Shown piece after piece: positions 1 through 8,741 of a stretch of DNA of 44,973 bases. Source of the DNA: an uncultured Clostridia bacterium (GTDB lineage: Bacteria; Bacillota; Clostridia; Christensenellales; Borkfalkiaceae); contig CANQKF010000013.1 in assembly GCA_947624445.1 (NCBI GenBank), positions 1 through 44,973 of the forward strand. Reading direction: 5' to 3'. The notes beneath the pieces were generated by a model. The model was given only the letters and a program-made list of their open reading frames with translations. It searched no databases and was not told the origin of the DNA. Both the position numbers and the translations under genes were made by a program. Position 1 is the stretch's first letter. Every line of letters starts with the position of its first letter.

Positions 1-444
1 GCGGACGCGGCGCAGGCTGCGGGCGCGGATTTCGTCGGCGCGGAGGAGATGATCCAGAAGATCCAGACGGAGAACTGGTTCGGATTCGATGTCATGATCA
101 CCACGCCCGATATGATGGGCGTCGTCGGCCGCATCGGCCGTCTGCTCGGCCCCAAGGGCCTCATGCCCAACCCCAAGTCGGGCACGGTCACAATGGACGT
201 CGCGAAGGCCGTCGCCGAAGTCAAGGCAGGTAAGGTCGAGTACCGTCTCGATAAGACGGCGATCATCCACTGCCCGATCGGCAAGAAGAGCTTCGGCACC
301 GAGAAGCTGATGGAGAACTTCAACGCGCTCATGGAGGCGATCGTGAAGGCGAAGCCCGCGGCCGCCAAGGGGCAATACATCAAGAGCGTGACGCTCACCT
401 CGACGATGGGCCCCGGCGTGAAAGTCGCCTATTCGAGGGGATAA
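1..444 (+). CDS. rplA: 50S ribosomal protein L1, 5'-truncated by window edge
   Basis: This is the C-terminal part of ribosomal protein L1, which binds 23S rRNA at the L1 stalk and often represses its own operon. The reading frame is open from base 1, so the start lies outside the window. The L1 signature is clear: [18 protein letters not shown] at about residues 50-67 of the visible part, followed by the [11 protein letters not shown] segment. The visible 147 codons match the end of a normal protein of about 230 residues. It lies just upstream of rplJ-rplL, as in the usual L11-L1-L10-L12 order, but a separate promoter and leader follow it. Confidence 0.96.
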   Translation, partial: ADAAQAAGADFVGAEEMIQKIQTENWFGFDVMITTPDMMGVVGRIGRLLGPKGLMPNPKSGTVTMDVAKAVAEVKAGKVEYRLDKTAIIHCPIGKKSFGTEKLMENFNALMEAIVKAKPAAAKGQYIKSVTLTSTMGPGVKVAYSRG

Positions 445-468
445 ATTCCCCACGGCCCGCGAAAATGC

Positions 469-498
469 TTGACAAAAGCCTTTGCGCGGTGGTAAAAT
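469..498 (+). promoter_or_regulatory. Vegetative promoter of rplJL
   Basis: A perfect TTGACA (469-474) is followed after 18 bases by TAAAAT (493-498). Transcription would start near 505, which leaves about 130 bases of leader before rplJ. Confidence 0.75.
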
Positions 499-504
499 CA
501 TTGC

Positions 505-622
505 AAATACGACCGCAGACAACGGGTGCGCCTTTCGGCGCTCAATCTCCCGTCGAGGCCGACTTCTTAAATCGCATTTAAGAGCCGCTCCGTACTGTCT
601 GCGTACGGAGCTTCTATTTTTC
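505..622 (+). promoter_or_regulatory. Ribosomal protein L10 leader with terminal hairpin
   Basis: This untranslated leader lies between the rplJ promoter and start codon, where Bacillota carry the L10 leader bound by the L10-L12 complex. It ends in a strong hairpin: GCTCCGTAC (587-595) pairs with GTACGGAGC (603-611), followed by a broken U-run (612-621) typical of an attenuator. The start codon follows 15 bases later behind AGGAGG (626-631). That the L10-L12 complex binds here is inferred from position and structure; the consensus was not scored. Confidence 0.75.
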
Positions 623-636
623 AACAGGAGGTAACT

Positions 637-1134
637 ATGTCGGAGAATTTTGAGGCAAAGAAGGTCGTCGTCGAAGAGATCAAGACGAAGATCGGCGCTT
701 CGAAGTCCGTCGTCATCGTGCACTACGAGCGGCTCACCGTGAAGGAAGTCACCGATCTGAGGAACAGCTTCCGCAACGCGAACTGCGAGTACAAGGTGTA
801 TAAAAACACCCTCGTGCGCAAGGCGTTCGACGAGCTCGGCGTCAACGATTTCGATCACGACCTCAACGGCGCGACGGCGTTCGTGTTCTGCCCCGATGAG
901 ACGAGCGGCTGCTCGATCATCGCCAAGGCAGTCAAGGATACGCCCGTCCTTGCCGACAAAGTCGTCCCCAAATGCGCCTATGTCGGCGGCGCGTATGTGG
1001 ACGCGGAAGGTGTGAAGAAGCTCGCGGCGATCCCCTCGAGAGAGGTGCTCCTCGCAAAGATGCTCGGCTGCTTGCAGGCGCCCATCGCGAATCTCGCGTT
1101 CGTCCTGAAGGCGATCGCAGACCAAAAATCTTAA
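637..1134 (+). CDS. rplJ: 50S ribosomal protein L10
   Basis: L10 anchors L7/L12 dimers to the ribosomal stalk base. The 165-residue protein has the usual length and begins with the typical segment ending [20 protein letters not shown], followed by [13 protein letters not shown]. The ATG has an ideal AGGAGG at 626-631. rplL follows 19 bases downstream, so the two are surely co-transcribed under the leader above. A long open frame on the opposite strand (932-1552) is a GC-driven shadow. Confidence 0.97.
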   Translation: MSENFEAKKVVVEEIKTKIGASKSVVIVHYERLTVKEVTDLRNSFRNANCEYKVYKNTLVRKAFDELGVNDFDHDLNGATAFVFCPDETSGCSIIAKAVKDTPVLADKVVPKCAYVGGAYVDAEGVKKLAAIPSREVLLAKMLGCLQAPIANLAFVLKAIADQKS

Positions 1135-1153
1135 ATCCCCGGAGGAAATCAAA

Positions 1154-1528
1154 ATGGATGTTCAGAAGTTTATCGAAGAAGTGAAGAGCATGACGGTCGT
1201 CGAGCTCAACGACTTTGTGAAGGCGCTCGAAGAGGAGTTCGGCGTCTCGGCTGCCGCGGCGGTCGCTGTCGGCGGCGGCGCGGGTGCGGCTGCGGAAGCG
1301 GCGCCCCAGGAAGAGGAAAAGACGGAGTTCGATATCGTCCTCAAGGATGCCGGCGCGAACAAGATCGCGGTCATCAAGGTCGTCCGCGAACTCACGGGCG
1401 CAGGCCTTGTCGACGCGAAGAAGGCGGTCGAAGCGGGCGGCGTGCTCAAGGAAGCCGTTCCGAAGGCAGACGCCGAAGCCGCGCTCAAGAAGCTGCAGGA
1501 AGCGGGCGCTACCGCCGAGCTCAAGTAA
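1154..1528 (+). CDS. rplL: 50S ribosomal protein L7/L12
   Basis: This is the mobile stalk protein that recruits translation GTPases. At 124 residues it has the standard length: an N-terminal dimerisation helix ([18 protein letters not shown]), an alanine/glycine-rich hinge at about residues 33-52, and the C-terminal domain with EKTEFDIVL and [16 protein letters not shown] lies about nine bases before the ATG. The gene closes its operon with an intrinsic terminator. rpoB, which commonly follows rplL, is not present. Confidence 0.97.
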   Translation: MDVQKFIEEVKSMTVVELNDFVKALEEEFGVSAAAAVAVGGGAGAAAEAAPQEEEKTEFDIVLKDAGANKIAVIKVVRELTGAGLVDAKKAVEAGGVLKEAVPKADAEAALKKLQEAGATAELK

Positions 1529-1570
1529 GGAAAGCGCGGAACATACGCGCAAAGCAAGCGGATCTTATAA

Positions 1571-1597
1571 GATCGCACGGTTTCGTGCGGTCTTTTT
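1571..1597 (+). terminator. Intrinsic terminator after rplL
   Basis: GATCGCACG pairs with CGTGCGGTC (one G-U pair) around a GTTT loop and is followed by TTTTTT. It ends the ribosomal protein operon. Confidence 0.85.
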
Positions 1598-1635
1598 TCC
1601 GTTCCCGCGGCGGTTGGCGCCCGTGGGAGCGCCGC

Positions 1636-1671
1636 AAAAGCGGTCCCGTATGTGTGGGACCGCTTCTTTTC
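1636..1671 (-). terminator. Terminator, probably for the leftward XRE gene
   Basis: AAGCGGTCCC (1638-1647) and GGGACCGCTT (1656-1665) form a 10-bp stem. Four T residues follow on the minus strand directly after the XRE stop codon at 1673; the plus-strand tail CTTTT may also work. Confidence 0.7.
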
Positions 1672-1672
1672 G

Positions 1673-1909
1673 CTATTCATGTTTGGCAGGGGGATACCGT
1701 TCGGTTTGATCGGTCAGCCCGAGCAGATAGTCGATGCTCGTCTGATAAATTTCAGAAAGTTGAATTAAAATCCCAACAGGGATATCGTTCTCGCCGGTCT
1801 CATACTTGGAATAGCCCGTTTGGGACATCCCGAGGAGTTTCGCGAGTTTGGTCTGGCTGAGATCGTGATCTTCCCGTAAGTCACGGATACGCTGATATAT
1901 TTTACCCAT
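1673..1909 (-). CDS. XRE-family small HTH regulator
   Basis: This 78-residue protein is almost entirely a lambda-repressor-like helix-turn-helix (about residues 5-62): IRDLREDHDLSQTKLAKLLG, then MSQTGYSKYETGENDIP. It is a DNA-binding repressor type without an effector domain. The ATG has only a weak TAGG before it; a TGTTATAAT extended -10 on the minus strand (box 1929-1934) predicts a leader of about 12 bases. It is divergent from the PH-domain pair, whose promoter holds a perfect palindrome. Repression of that pair, and perhaps of itself, is inferred. Confidence 0.88.
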   Translation of the reverse strand: MGKIYQRIRDLREDHDLSQTKLAKLLGMSQTGYSKYETGENDIPVGILIQLSEIYQTSIDYLLGLTDQTERYPPAKHE

Positions 1910-1954
1910 CCTAAAAAATTCCGTTAAAATTATAACAGTTTTTGCCCGAAACGC

Positions 1955-1983
1955 TTGACATTTAACCTGAATCAGGTTAAAAT
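1955..1983 (+). promoter_or_regulatory. Promoter with palindromic operator in the spacer
   Basis: TTGACA (1955-1960) and TAAAAT (1978-1983) are 17 bases apart. The spacer is filled by a perfect inverted repeat, TTAACCTGA (1962-1970), a central A, TCAGGTTAA (1972-1980), which overlaps the -10 box. A dimeric repressor here would block RNA polymerase; the divergent XRE gene is the obvious candidate. Confidence 0.75.
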
Positions 1984-2038
1984 GGGATCAGTCGGACGGC
2001 ACGATCCGACAAAAAAATATTTTTTGAGGTATCTTACT

Positions 2039-2509
2039 ATGGGATATGTGGAACACAATTTAACGAAGAATGAGACCATCGTCAAGAAAGCCGATAAGAA
2101 CCCCGTTGCGCTCGTGTGGGCTTGGTTCACCGGCATTCTTTTCTGCTGGTTGCTCTTCATTCCTTTGATCAAAGCCATCAAGGCGACCATTGCGTATTCC
2201 CGCGTCGAGCTCGCCGTGACCAACAAGCGCGTCGTCGGAAGATACGGTATCGTCCACACCGAATCGCTGGATCTGCCCCTCAACAAGGTGCAGAACGTCA
2301 ACGTGAAGCAGGGGATGGGCGGAAAGATCTTCAACTACGGCACCGTCGAGATCTCGAGCGCCGCAGGCACCATGATGTTCGGCTACATCAAGAAAGCCGA
2401 CGCGTTCAAGAACATGATCCTTGCGCAGGCAGACCAGTTTGAAGAAGATCGCATGAAGCAGCAGGCGAACCAGATGGCGCAGGCGATGGCGGGAGCGTTG
2501 AAGGGTTGA
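2039..2509 (+). CDS. PH-domain (bPH2/YdbS-like) membrane protein
   Basis: This is a 156-residue protein with one hydrophobic segment at about residues 22-45, followed by a bacterial pleckstrin-homology-like domain. The recognisable parts are ELAVTNKRVVGRYGIVHTE, LDLPLNKVQNVNV and the IFNYGTVEI strand, all typical of bPH2/YdbS proteins. Function in this family is poorly known. An in-frame ATG further upstream would fall inside the promoter, so the start at 2039, with GAGG nine bases before it, is preferred. It overlaps the next gene through TTGA. The C-terminus (residues 125-156) is a charged, methionine- and glutamine-rich tail. Confidence 0.85.
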   Translation: MGYVEHNLTKNETIVKKADKNPVALVWAWFTGILFCWLLFIPLIKAIKATIAYSRVELAVTNKRVVGRYGIVHTESLDLPLNKVQNVNVKQGMGGKIFNYGTVEISSAAGTMMFGYIKKADAFKNMILAQADQFEEDRMKQQANQMAQAMAGALKG

Positions 2510-3024
2510 CGATCGAGTTTCTCCCGCGGGAAGGCGAAGAGGTCGAGAAGAGAGCCGAAATCAGCAAAATGGCGATCGTTGCGATTTGGGTCTCGATCCC
2601 TTTGGCGGTCCTGATCCTTCTTTTCCCGACGCTCTCGGGCCTGATCCGCGGCTCGATGTGGGGTCTCAAACTCTTCGGAAGCGATTTCGGGACCCTGCTC
2701 GGCGTGCTTGCAGTCATCGGGGCGATCATTCTTACGCCCGCGATCCTTGCCTATATCGGGTTTGCCATCATCTATTCGCGCCGGAATCAAGAGTTCGCGC
2801 TGGTCGTTACCAATTATCGTGTCATTGGGAAGAACGCACAGCAGGAGCTCTCGATCGACTACGAAGATCTGGTCAACGTGCACGAGGGGCATTCGTTGCT
2901 CGGCATGCTGTTCAGCTACGGAGATCTCACGCTGCAGAGCGGCAAGGGAAGCATCACGGTGAAGAATATCAAGGATGCCGAAGCGATCCGCAAGAATCTT
3001 TTGGCGCGGATCGGCGCCTGTTGA
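2506..3024 (+). CDS. Second PH-domain membrane protein
   Basis: This 172-residue protein starts with TTG inside the TTGA stop overlap of its neighbour, which implies translational coupling. Two hydrophobic segments (about 22-46 and 62-90) precede a PH-like domain with FALVVTNYRVIGKNAQQELS, YEDLVNVHEG, and FSYGDLTLQSGKGSITVKNI. The last motif mirrors the FNYGTVEI strand of the upstream protein, so the pair may be paralogues that work together in the membrane. That partnership is inferred from gene order and the shared domain. A hairpin terminator follows seven bases after the stop. Confidence 0.82.
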   Translation: MTIEFLPREGEEVEKRAEISKMAIVAIWVSIPLAVLILLFPTLSGLIRGSMWGLKLFGSDFGTLLGVLAVIGAIILTPAILAYIGFAIIYSRRNQEFALVVTNYRVIGKNAQQELSIDYEDLVNVHEGHSLLGMLFSYGDLTLQSGKGSITVKNIKDAEAIRKNLLARIGAC

Positions 3025-3030
3025 ACGCAC

Positions 3031-3065
3031 AAAAATATCCGCTGTCAATGCGGATATTTTTCTTG
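3031..3065 (+). terminator. Intrinsic terminator of the PH-domain operon
   Basis: AAAAATATCCGC and GCGGATATTTTT form a 12-bp stem around TGTCAAT. It is symmetric enough to act in both directions. Confidence 0.85.
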
Positions 3066-3123
3066 TCCATGGCGGAAAAAGCGGCATTTGCCGCAACTTT
3101 CGTTGCAGCTTCCCCGAAAACGC

Positions 3124-3152
3124 TTGACGTTTGCCGCCAAAACGGGTAAAAT
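3124..3152 (+). promoter_or_regulatory. Promoter of the cyclophilin lipoprotein gene
   Basis: TTGACG (3124-3129) and TAAAAT (3147-3152) are 17 bases apart, close to the vegetative consensus. GGGAGG precedes the GTG start. Confidence 0.75.
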
Positions 3153-3184
3153 AGACGCATACCCGATGCAAGGGAGGAAAAACT

Positions 3185-4144
3185 GTGAACAAGAAATTTT
3201 TACGCCGTCTGGGCGCGTTTGCCGTTGCCGCAACGGTCTCCGCGGGCGCACTCATGATGTTTGCGGGTTGCACGACCGATCATCCCGAGGTCACGATCAC
3301 CTATGCCTTCAACGGCAAGGAATACAAAGTGGGCTATCGGCTCTCCCGCCGCGACGCCCCCAGAACGGTGCAGCACTTCATCGAGCTCGCCGACGCGGGC
3401 TTCTACGACGGGCTGTGCATCCACGACTACGATTCCAACTATCTCTACGGCGGCGGCTATGAGCTGGTCGACGGGCAGGGCAACCGCTTCGACTACAACG
3501 ACAAGAACGCCGATATGAGCACCTACGAGCTCCGCGAGGTGGATTACTTCAAATTCGCGCAGGAGCTCGAGGAGCAGGGGAAGTTCACGCAGACGGTCTG
3601 GAAGGTCGCGGGGACGGAGGCGCATCCCGAGAAAGGGGAGGGGCTCTACACCCTCTACGGCGAGCAGGGCGCCCACCTCGAGAATCCCAACGGGCGGGAG
3701 CTCTCGCACGGCTCGGGGGCGCTCGTCATGTACCGCACCGAAAAGGGCACGAACAGCGCGCGGGTGACGGTCAGCCGCGCCGACAACGGCAAGAATAACG
3801 ACGGCAATCCCCTGCAGATCGAATCGTATGCCGAGGACAGCGCGACGTCGCTCTTCTACACCTACACGTCGCCCAACGTCAACTCCGCGCTCGCGAGCAC
3901 CTACTGCGTGTTCGGCGAGACCAAGGATTTCAGCGAGCTCGACGACGGGCTGTTGCAGGCGATCCGCGACTACATCGACGACTACTCCGACGACGAGGAC
4001 TTCTCCTTCACGACGGAGCAGGAGGTGAAGCTCAACGCCTCCGATCCCTTCGAGGAGATCGCCAAGGGGGACCTCATGGATACCTTCAACGTCCCGCTTC
4101 GCTGCCCGATCGTGATCGTCTCCGTGAAAGTCAACAAGTACTGA
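3185..4144 (+). CDS. Cyclophilin-type peptidyl-prolyl isomerase lipoprotein
   Basis: This 319-residue secreted protein has a lipoprotein signal ending in FAGC, so Cys29 would carry the lipid anchor. The mature part has cyclophilin landmarks: RDAPRTVQHFIELADAGFYDGL near residues 57-78, SGALVMYRT, and STYCVFGETKDFSELDDG. Cyclophilins accelerate proline isomerisation, here of proteins outside the membrane. Long acidic insertions and missing canonical active-site residues (no clear FHR or QGG) make catalysis uncertain. The start is GTG behind GGGAGG (3172-3177). Confidence 0.85.
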   Translation: MNKKFLRRLGAFAVAATVSAGALMMFAGCTTDHPEVTITYAFNGKEYKVGYRLSRRDAPRTVQHFIELADAGFYDGLCIHDYDSNYLYGGGYELVDGQGNRFDYNDKNADMSTYELREVDYFKFAQELEEQGKFTQTVWKVAGTEAHPEKGEGLYTLYGEQGAHLENPNGRELSHGSGALVMYRTEKGTNSARVTVSRADNGKNNDGNPLQIESYAEDSATSLFYTYTSPNVNSALASTYCVFGETKDFSELDDGLLQAIRDYIDDYSDDEDFSFTTEQEVKLNASDPFEEIAKGDLMDTFNVPLRCPIVIVSVKVNKY

Positions 4145-4193
4145 TGCAAAGGCGCCCGCATGAACGCGGAGCGCTTTTCGGAAGGGAGCGGAT

Positions 4194-4814
4194 ATGCCGA
4201 CGGAAAACAAGAAACTGCAAGCATTTTTGGGCTATCTCCCCGCGATCGTCACTGCGGCAGTCGCGATCGTAACCTTCGCGCTCTATGCGGCGGTGATCCC
4301 CGAACACAAGACGAGCGCCTATCTCGCGGTGTGCTTTATCCCGCTCGTGCCCTTCGCGCTCATCTTCGCGAACCGGAGATGGCGCCTCGGCCTCCCCGGA
4401 TATCTCATCGTGCTCATCTGCCTGCACTTCGTGCTGGCGGTCGATCTCGGCACGGCGCTGGGGATGTATAAGCGGTTTTGGTGGTGGGACCTGTTCGTCC
4501 ACGGCTACTTCGGATTCACGGGATGCGGCATCCTGTATTATCTCTTCGTGCGGTTTGCGCAGCGGGAGCCCAACGCCTTGCACCTCATCGCGTTCGTGCT
4601 CGTCACGCTCTCCTTTGCGGCGATCTGGGAGATCTACGAGTTCGTCGCCGATCTCTTCCTGCACAGCGACATGCAGGGCGTGGAGAGCGCCATCGCGCAG
4701 GGCATTTCGCCGCTCACGGACACGGTGACGGATATGACGATCGCCATTCCCGGCGCGCTCATCTTCTACGCCGTCGTCTTTTGCATCCGCGCTTACAGGC
4801 GCAAAAAACAATGA
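4194..4814 (+). CDS. YjdF/DUF2238-like multi-pass membrane protein
   Basis: The 206-residue protein has about six hydrophobic segments and a conserved polar core: WWWDLFVHGYFGF (residues 97-109), IWEIYEFVADLF, and DTVTDM in the loop before the last segment. The WD...H, WEIYEF and DT..D motifs match the DUF2238/YjdF family, whose role is unknown. The ATG lies seven bases after GGGAG, and no separate promoter is apparent, so it is probably transcribed from the cyclophilin promoter 49 bases upstream. The name rests on motif recognition only. Confidence 0.72.
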   Translation: MPTENKKLQAFLGYLPAIVTAAVAIVTFALYAAVIPEHKTSAYLAVCFIPLVPFALIFANRRWRLGLPGYLIVLICLHFVLAVDLGTALGMYKRFWWWDLFVHGYFGFTGCGILYYLFVRFAQREPNALHLIAFVLVTLSFAAIWEIYEFVADLFLHSDMQGVESAIAQGISPLTDTVTDMTIAIPGALIFYAVVFCIRAYRRKKQ

Positions 4815-4851
4815 GGATCCCGCAAGTTTTGTTCTGTCCCTTGAAAAACGT

Positions 4852-4880
4852 TTGACATCGCGCGGGGCGTGCGCTATAAT
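4852..4880 (+). promoter_or_regulatory. Promoter of the pheST T-box transcript
   Basis: TTGACA (4852-4857) and TATAAT (4875-4880), both perfect, are 17 bases apart. This is one of the strongest promoters in the window. Confidence 0.88.
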
Positions 4881-4887
4881 ATCCTCA

Positions 4888-5133
4888 AAGAAAAGCGTTG
4901 AAGCGGAAGAGACGCATCATCCCGCCTCCCCAGAGAGAGGTCCCGCGGCTGAAAGGACCTTGCGGCGGCGGTGCGGTATTCCCCCGCGAGCTTCCTCCCC
5001 GAACCGAACTTTAAGGGGGGACGTGCCCCGCGTCAAGGGAGAAAGGAGGCGTCCGCGGTCAGCGGCGCGAACACAGGTGGTACCGCGCGGAAGATCTGCG
5101 CCCTGTCGGAACGGCGGGGCGTTTTATTTTTTT
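4888..5133 (+). promoter_or_regulatory. T-box riboswitch controlling pheST
   Basis: This long leader senses uncharged tRNA-Phe. The diagnostic T-box sequence AGGTGGTACCGCG sits at 5075-5087. Stem I contains the AGAGAG motif and its partner loop (about 4932-4958). A UUC triplet fit for a Phe specifier occurs at 4979-4981, and a second at 4992-4994; which one is used could not be decided by eye. The competing terminator (about 5098-5130) pairs CGCCC with GGGCG before a U-rich tail. Uncharged tRNA should favour the antiterminator and switch on pheS. Confidence 0.92.
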
Positions 5134-5147
5134 GAGAAGGAGCAACG

Positions 5148-6194
5148 ATGAAAGACGAGAACAGCGTACAAGAAGCGCCCGTGCAGGGCGATATCGTTTC
5201 GGAGGCGCAGCAGGAGGCCGAGCAGGCGTCCTCTTCCCGCGCCCTCTACGAGGTCAAGATGAAGTTTTTGGGGCGCACGGGGAAGATCACGGCGCTCTTG
5301 AAGGGCATGCGCGACATTGCCGCCGAGAAGCGCCCTTCCTTCGGGAAGAAGGTCAACGACCTGAGGGAGAAGCTCGAGGCGCTCTTCGCGGCGCATGAGG
5401 CGCGGATGAAGGAGAAGGAGCTCGAGAGCAAGCTCGCGCGGGAACAGATCGACGTCACGATGCCCGGGCGCAGGGCGAAGAAGGGGGGGCTGCATCCCAT
5501 CACGCGGACGCGGCAGGAACTCATCGACATCTTTGCGGGCATGGGCTTCGAAGTCTTTGAAGGGCCCGAGATCGAGAGCGAATACTACAACTTCACCGCC
5601 CTCAACACGCCCGCCGACCATCCCGCGCGCGATATGCAGGATACCTTCTACATCACCGATGAATTTCTTCTCCGCACCCAGACGAGCGCGGGGCAGATCC
5701 GCCTGATGGAGCAGAAGAAGCCGCCCATCAAGATGCTCTCCCCGGGGCGGGTGTTCCGCTCGGACGACGACGCGACCCATTCCCCCATGTTCCACCAGAT
5801 GGAGGGGCTCGTCGTGGATCGCGGCATCACGCTGTGCGATCTTCAGGGCATGCTCGATGAGTTCGCCCGCACGATGTTCGCGGCGACCTCCAAGACGCGG
5901 CTCCGCCCCTCCTATTTTCCCTTCACCGAGCCCTCGGTGGAGGTGGACGTCTCTTGCGCCGCCTGCGGCGGAAAGGGGTGCCCCCTCTGCAAGGGAACGG
6001 GCTGGATCGAGGTCCTCGGCGCGGGCATGGTCAACAGGCGCGTCCTCGAAAACTGCGGCGTCGATCCCGATGAATACACGGGCTTTGCCTTCGGCATGGG
6101 CATCGAGCGCATCGCCATGCTCAAATACGGCATCGGCCACATCCGCTCGTTCACCGAGAACGACGTGCGCTTTTTGGAACAGTTCAAGGATTGA
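5148..6194 (+). CDS. pheS: Phenylalanine--tRNA ligase alpha subunit
   Basis: This is the catalytic alpha subunit of the alpha2beta2 class II synthetase. The 348 residues carry an N-terminal coiled-coil arm that binds tRNA, then the catalytic core: [29 protein letters not shown], motif 2 [20 protein letters not shown], and the C-terminal [17 protein letters not shown] (motif 3). The [17 protein letters not shown] segment is a four-cysteine variant seen in many PheS proteins. AAGGAG precedes the ATG. Expression is set by the T-box upstream, and pheT follows nine bases later. Confidence 0.97.
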   Translation: MKDENSVQEAPVQGDIVSEAQQEAEQASSSRALYEVKMKFLGRTGKITALLKGMRDIAAEKRPSFGKKVNDLREKLEALFAAHEARMKEKELESKLAREQIDVTMPGRRAKKGGLHPITRTRQELIDIFAGMGFEVFEGPEIESEYYNFTALNTPADHPARDMQDTFYITDEFLLRTQTSAGQIRLMEQKKPPIKMLSPGRVFRSDDDATHSPMFHQMEGLVVDRGITLCDLQGMLDEFARTMFAATSKTRLRPSYFPFTEPSVEVDVSCAACGGKGCPLCKGTGWIEVLGAGMVNRRVLENCGVDPDEYTGFAFGMGIERIAMLKYGIGHIRSFTENDVRFLEQFKD

Positions 6195-6203
6195 GGTGAG
6201 AAG

Positions 6204-8618
6204 ATGAAGATCCCGTTCAGTTGGTTAAAAGAATATGTAAAGATCGATATCTCCGCCGAGGCACTCGAGGAGAAGCTCTTCTCCTGCGGCTTCGAAGTGG
6301 AGGAGCTCATCTACCTCGGAAAGGACGTCGAGGGCGTCTATACGGGAAAAATCACCAAATGCGAGAAGCATCCCGACGCGGACAGGCTCACCGTCTGCAC
6401 GGTCGATTGCGGCGAGAAGGGGGAAAAGCAGATCGTCACCGCCGCGACCAACGTATTCGAGGGCGCGGTCGTTCCCGTCGCTTTGGACGGCGCCACGGTA
6501 AAACACGAAGGCGGCGTGCAGAAGATCAAGACGGGCAAGCTACGCGGCGTCACGAGCGAGGGCATGTTCTGCTCGGGCGAGGAGCTCGGCATCGGCGACG
6601 ATTTCTACGAGGGCGCCGAAGTCAACGGTATCCTCATTCTGGAAAAAGATACCCCGCTCGGCGCCGATATCCGCCCGATCGTCGGCATCGACGACTACAT
6701 CTTCGATATCGCCGTCACCGCCAACCGCCCCGACTGCCAGAGCGTGCTCGGCATCGCCTGCGAGGTCGCGGCCGTGCTCAAAATTCCGCACGGCGGATTT
6801 TTGCCGCCCTGCCCCTATAAAGCCGTGCCTTCGGACGTCGGGTTTACCGTCGAAGTGAAGGAACCCGCGCTCTGCCCGCGCTACATCGGGAGCTATGTGA
6901 AGAACGTCGGGATCGGCAAGTCCCCCCAATGGCTGCGGCGGCGGCTCTCGCTCTGCGGGATGCGCTCGGTGAACAACATCGTCGATATCACCAACTATGT
7001 GCTCCTCGAAGTCGGGCAGCCCATGCACGCCTTCGACCGAAGATTTCTGCACGGGGATAAGATCGTGGTGCGCAGCGCCGAGGCGGGCGAAAAGATCACG
7101 ACGCTCGACGAAAAGGAGTTCACGCTCACGCCCGAAAACCTGCTCATCTGCGACGCGGAGCGCCCCGTGGCGCTTGCGGGCGTCATGGGCGGGCGCAACA
7201 GCGAGATCCGCGCGGATACGACGGAGGTATTCTTCGAGGCGGCGAGCTTCGCACGGGACAGCGTGAGAAAGACGTCCCGCGCCCTCGGACAGCGCAGCGA
7301 TTCCTCCGCCCGGTTTGAGAAGGGGGTGTACCCCGTCTTTCCGCAGTACGGCATGTTGCGCGCGCTCTGGCTCGTCGATACGCTCGGCTGCGGAACGCCC
7401 ACCGAGAAGTGGTATATCCCGAACTTCTGCGATCTCGAGGCGCCCCCGAGAAAGAAGATCAAAACGTCGTATGCGGCCATCGACGGCCTGCTCGGCATCC
7501 ATGTGCCCAAGGAGGAAGTGAACGCCATTTTGGGGCGGCTCGGCTTTTTGATCGAGGATCGCGGAGAGGAATTTTCCGCCGACGTACCCCATTGGCGGGA
7601 GGACGTCGACGGCTTCCCCGACCTCGCCGAAGAGGTCATCCGTATGTACGGCTACGAGCATATCACGCCCACCTTCCTCGAGAATGCGACGGTGACGCAC
7701 GGCGGGCTCACCCCCGTGCAGAAGGAGGAGCTCCGCTTCAAAGAGGTGCTCGCGGGCGAGGGCTACTTCGAGGCCTACGGCTATTCCTTCTATTCGCCCA
7801 AGGATCTCGATCTTCTGCGCTTCCCTGCGGAAGCGCCCGAGCGCCGCGCCGTCACCGTGAAGAATCCTCTCGGCGAGGACCTCTCGGTGATGCGCACCAT
7901 CCTCGCGCCCACGATGATCTGGAACGTCGTCCGCAACGTCCGCCGCGGCAACGAGACGGGGCGGCTCTTCGAGCTCGCAAACGTCTATCTCGCGGAGGAA
8001 CTGCCCCTGAAAGCGCTGCCCGAGGAGCGCAAGCATCTCTCCCTCGCGCTGTGGGGGGAGGGGGACTTCTTCGACCTCAAGGGCGCCTTGGAGGCGATCG
8101 GCGAGGCGTTCGGGCTGAAATTTGCGTTCTGCCGCTGCGAGAAGCCCTTCCTGCATCCCGGGGCGGCGGCGGAGGTGCTGCTCGGCGAAAAAGCGGTCGG
8201 CTGGCTGGGCGAACTGCATCCCGCGATCGCCGCCGAACTCGCCCTCGAGCGGAAGGCGTTCTTCGCCGAACTCGATTATCCGCTGCTCATGCGCAAGGCG
8301 TGCAAGGGGATCGTGTTCCGCCCCGTGCCCAAGTTCCCCGCCGTCGAACGCGACCTCGCCGTCGTCGTCGATGAAAAGGTGACCTGCGCCGAAGTGGAGG
8401 CGTGCATCCTCCGCGCCTGCAAGGCGGCCCAAAAGGCCGAACTCTTCGACGTCTACCGCGACGCAAAGTTGGGGGAGGAGAAGAAGAGCATGGCGCTGCG
8501 CATCACGTTTGCGCCCGATCCCGCGGCGGAAAAGCCGCTCTCGCCCGAAACGATCGATGGGTTCTTCCGCAAGATCGTGGGGAGCCTCGAGCACACGCTC
8601 GGCGCGCATCTCCGCTGA
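6204..8618 (+). CDS. pheT: Phenylalanine--tRNA ligase beta subunit
   Basis: This 804-residue beta subunit provides tRNA recognition and editing. Domain order is as expected: an EMAP/tRNA-binding domain (about 40-150), the B3/B4 editing region (about 210-370, with GMRSVNNIVDITNYVLLEVG), B5 (about 400-475), a synthetase-like core, and the C-terminal ferredoxin-fold anticodon-binding domain (about 710-803, starting PKFPAVERDLAVVVDE). It is complete and co-transcribed with pheS. Many long frames on both strands overlap it and are GC shadows. Confidence 0.97.
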   Translation: MKIPFSWLKEYVKIDISAEALEEKLFSCGFEVEELIYLGKDVEGVYTGKITKCEKHPDADRLTVCTVDCGEKGEKQIVTAATNVFEGAVVPVALDGATVKHEGGVQKIKTGKLRGVTSEGMFCSGEELGIGDDFYEGAEVNGILILEKDTPLGADIRPIVGIDDYIFDIAVTANRPDCQSVLGIACEVAAVLKIPHGGFLPPCPYKAVPSDVGFTVEVKEPALCPRYIGSYVKNVGIGKSPQWLRRRLSLCGMRSVNNIVDITNYVLLEVGQPMHAFDRRFLHGDKIVVRSAEAGEKITTLDEKEFTLTPENLLICDAERPVALAGVMGGRNSEIRADTTEVFFEAASFARDSVRKTSRALGQRSDSSARFEKGVYPVFPQYGMLRALWLVDTLGCGTPTEKWYIPNFCDLEAPPRKKIKTSYAAIDGLLGIHVPKEEVNAILGRLGFLIEDRGEEFSADVPHWREDVDGFPDLAEEVIRMYGYEHITPTFLENATVTHGGLTPVQKEELRFKEVLAGEGYFEAYGYSFYSPKDLDLLRFPAEAPERRAVTVKNPLGEDLSVMRTILAPTMIWNVVRNVRRGNETGRLFELANVYLAEELPLKALPEERKHLSLALWGEGDFFDLKGALEAIGEAFGLKFAFCRCEKPFLHPGAAAEVLLGEKAVGWLGELHPAIAAELALERKAFFAELDYPLLMRKACKGIVFRPVPKFPAVERDLAVVVDEKVTCAEVEACILRACKAAQKAELFDVYRDAKLGEEKKSMALRITFAPDPAAEKPLSPETIDGFFRKIVGSLEHTLGAHLR

Positions 8619-8639
8619 AAAAACCAAAATAAACGACCA

Positions 8640-8673
8640 CAGGGTGCGGCTTTTTCCGTACCCTGCGTTTTTT
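8640..8673 (+). terminator. Intrinsic terminator after pheT
   Basis: CAGGGTGCGG and CCGTACCCTG (one G-U pair) form the stem, followed by CGTTTTTTC. Confidence 0.85.
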
Positions 8674-8741
8674 CATGCTTGTTTGGACTTCGTAAAGGCG
8701 AACTGCGGATAAGCGGCGCATAAAGTAGACCTTTCTAATTT

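Noticed and set aside
1955-2038. Longer N-terminus of the first PH-domain protein
   Set aside because: It would begin on the -35 box of the promoter; the ATG at 2039 has a ribosome binding site.
6540-8627. Long minus-strand frame opposite pheT
   Set aside because: It is antisense to a fully recognised pheT and rich in Arg, Glu and His, as expected of GC-driven shadow frames.
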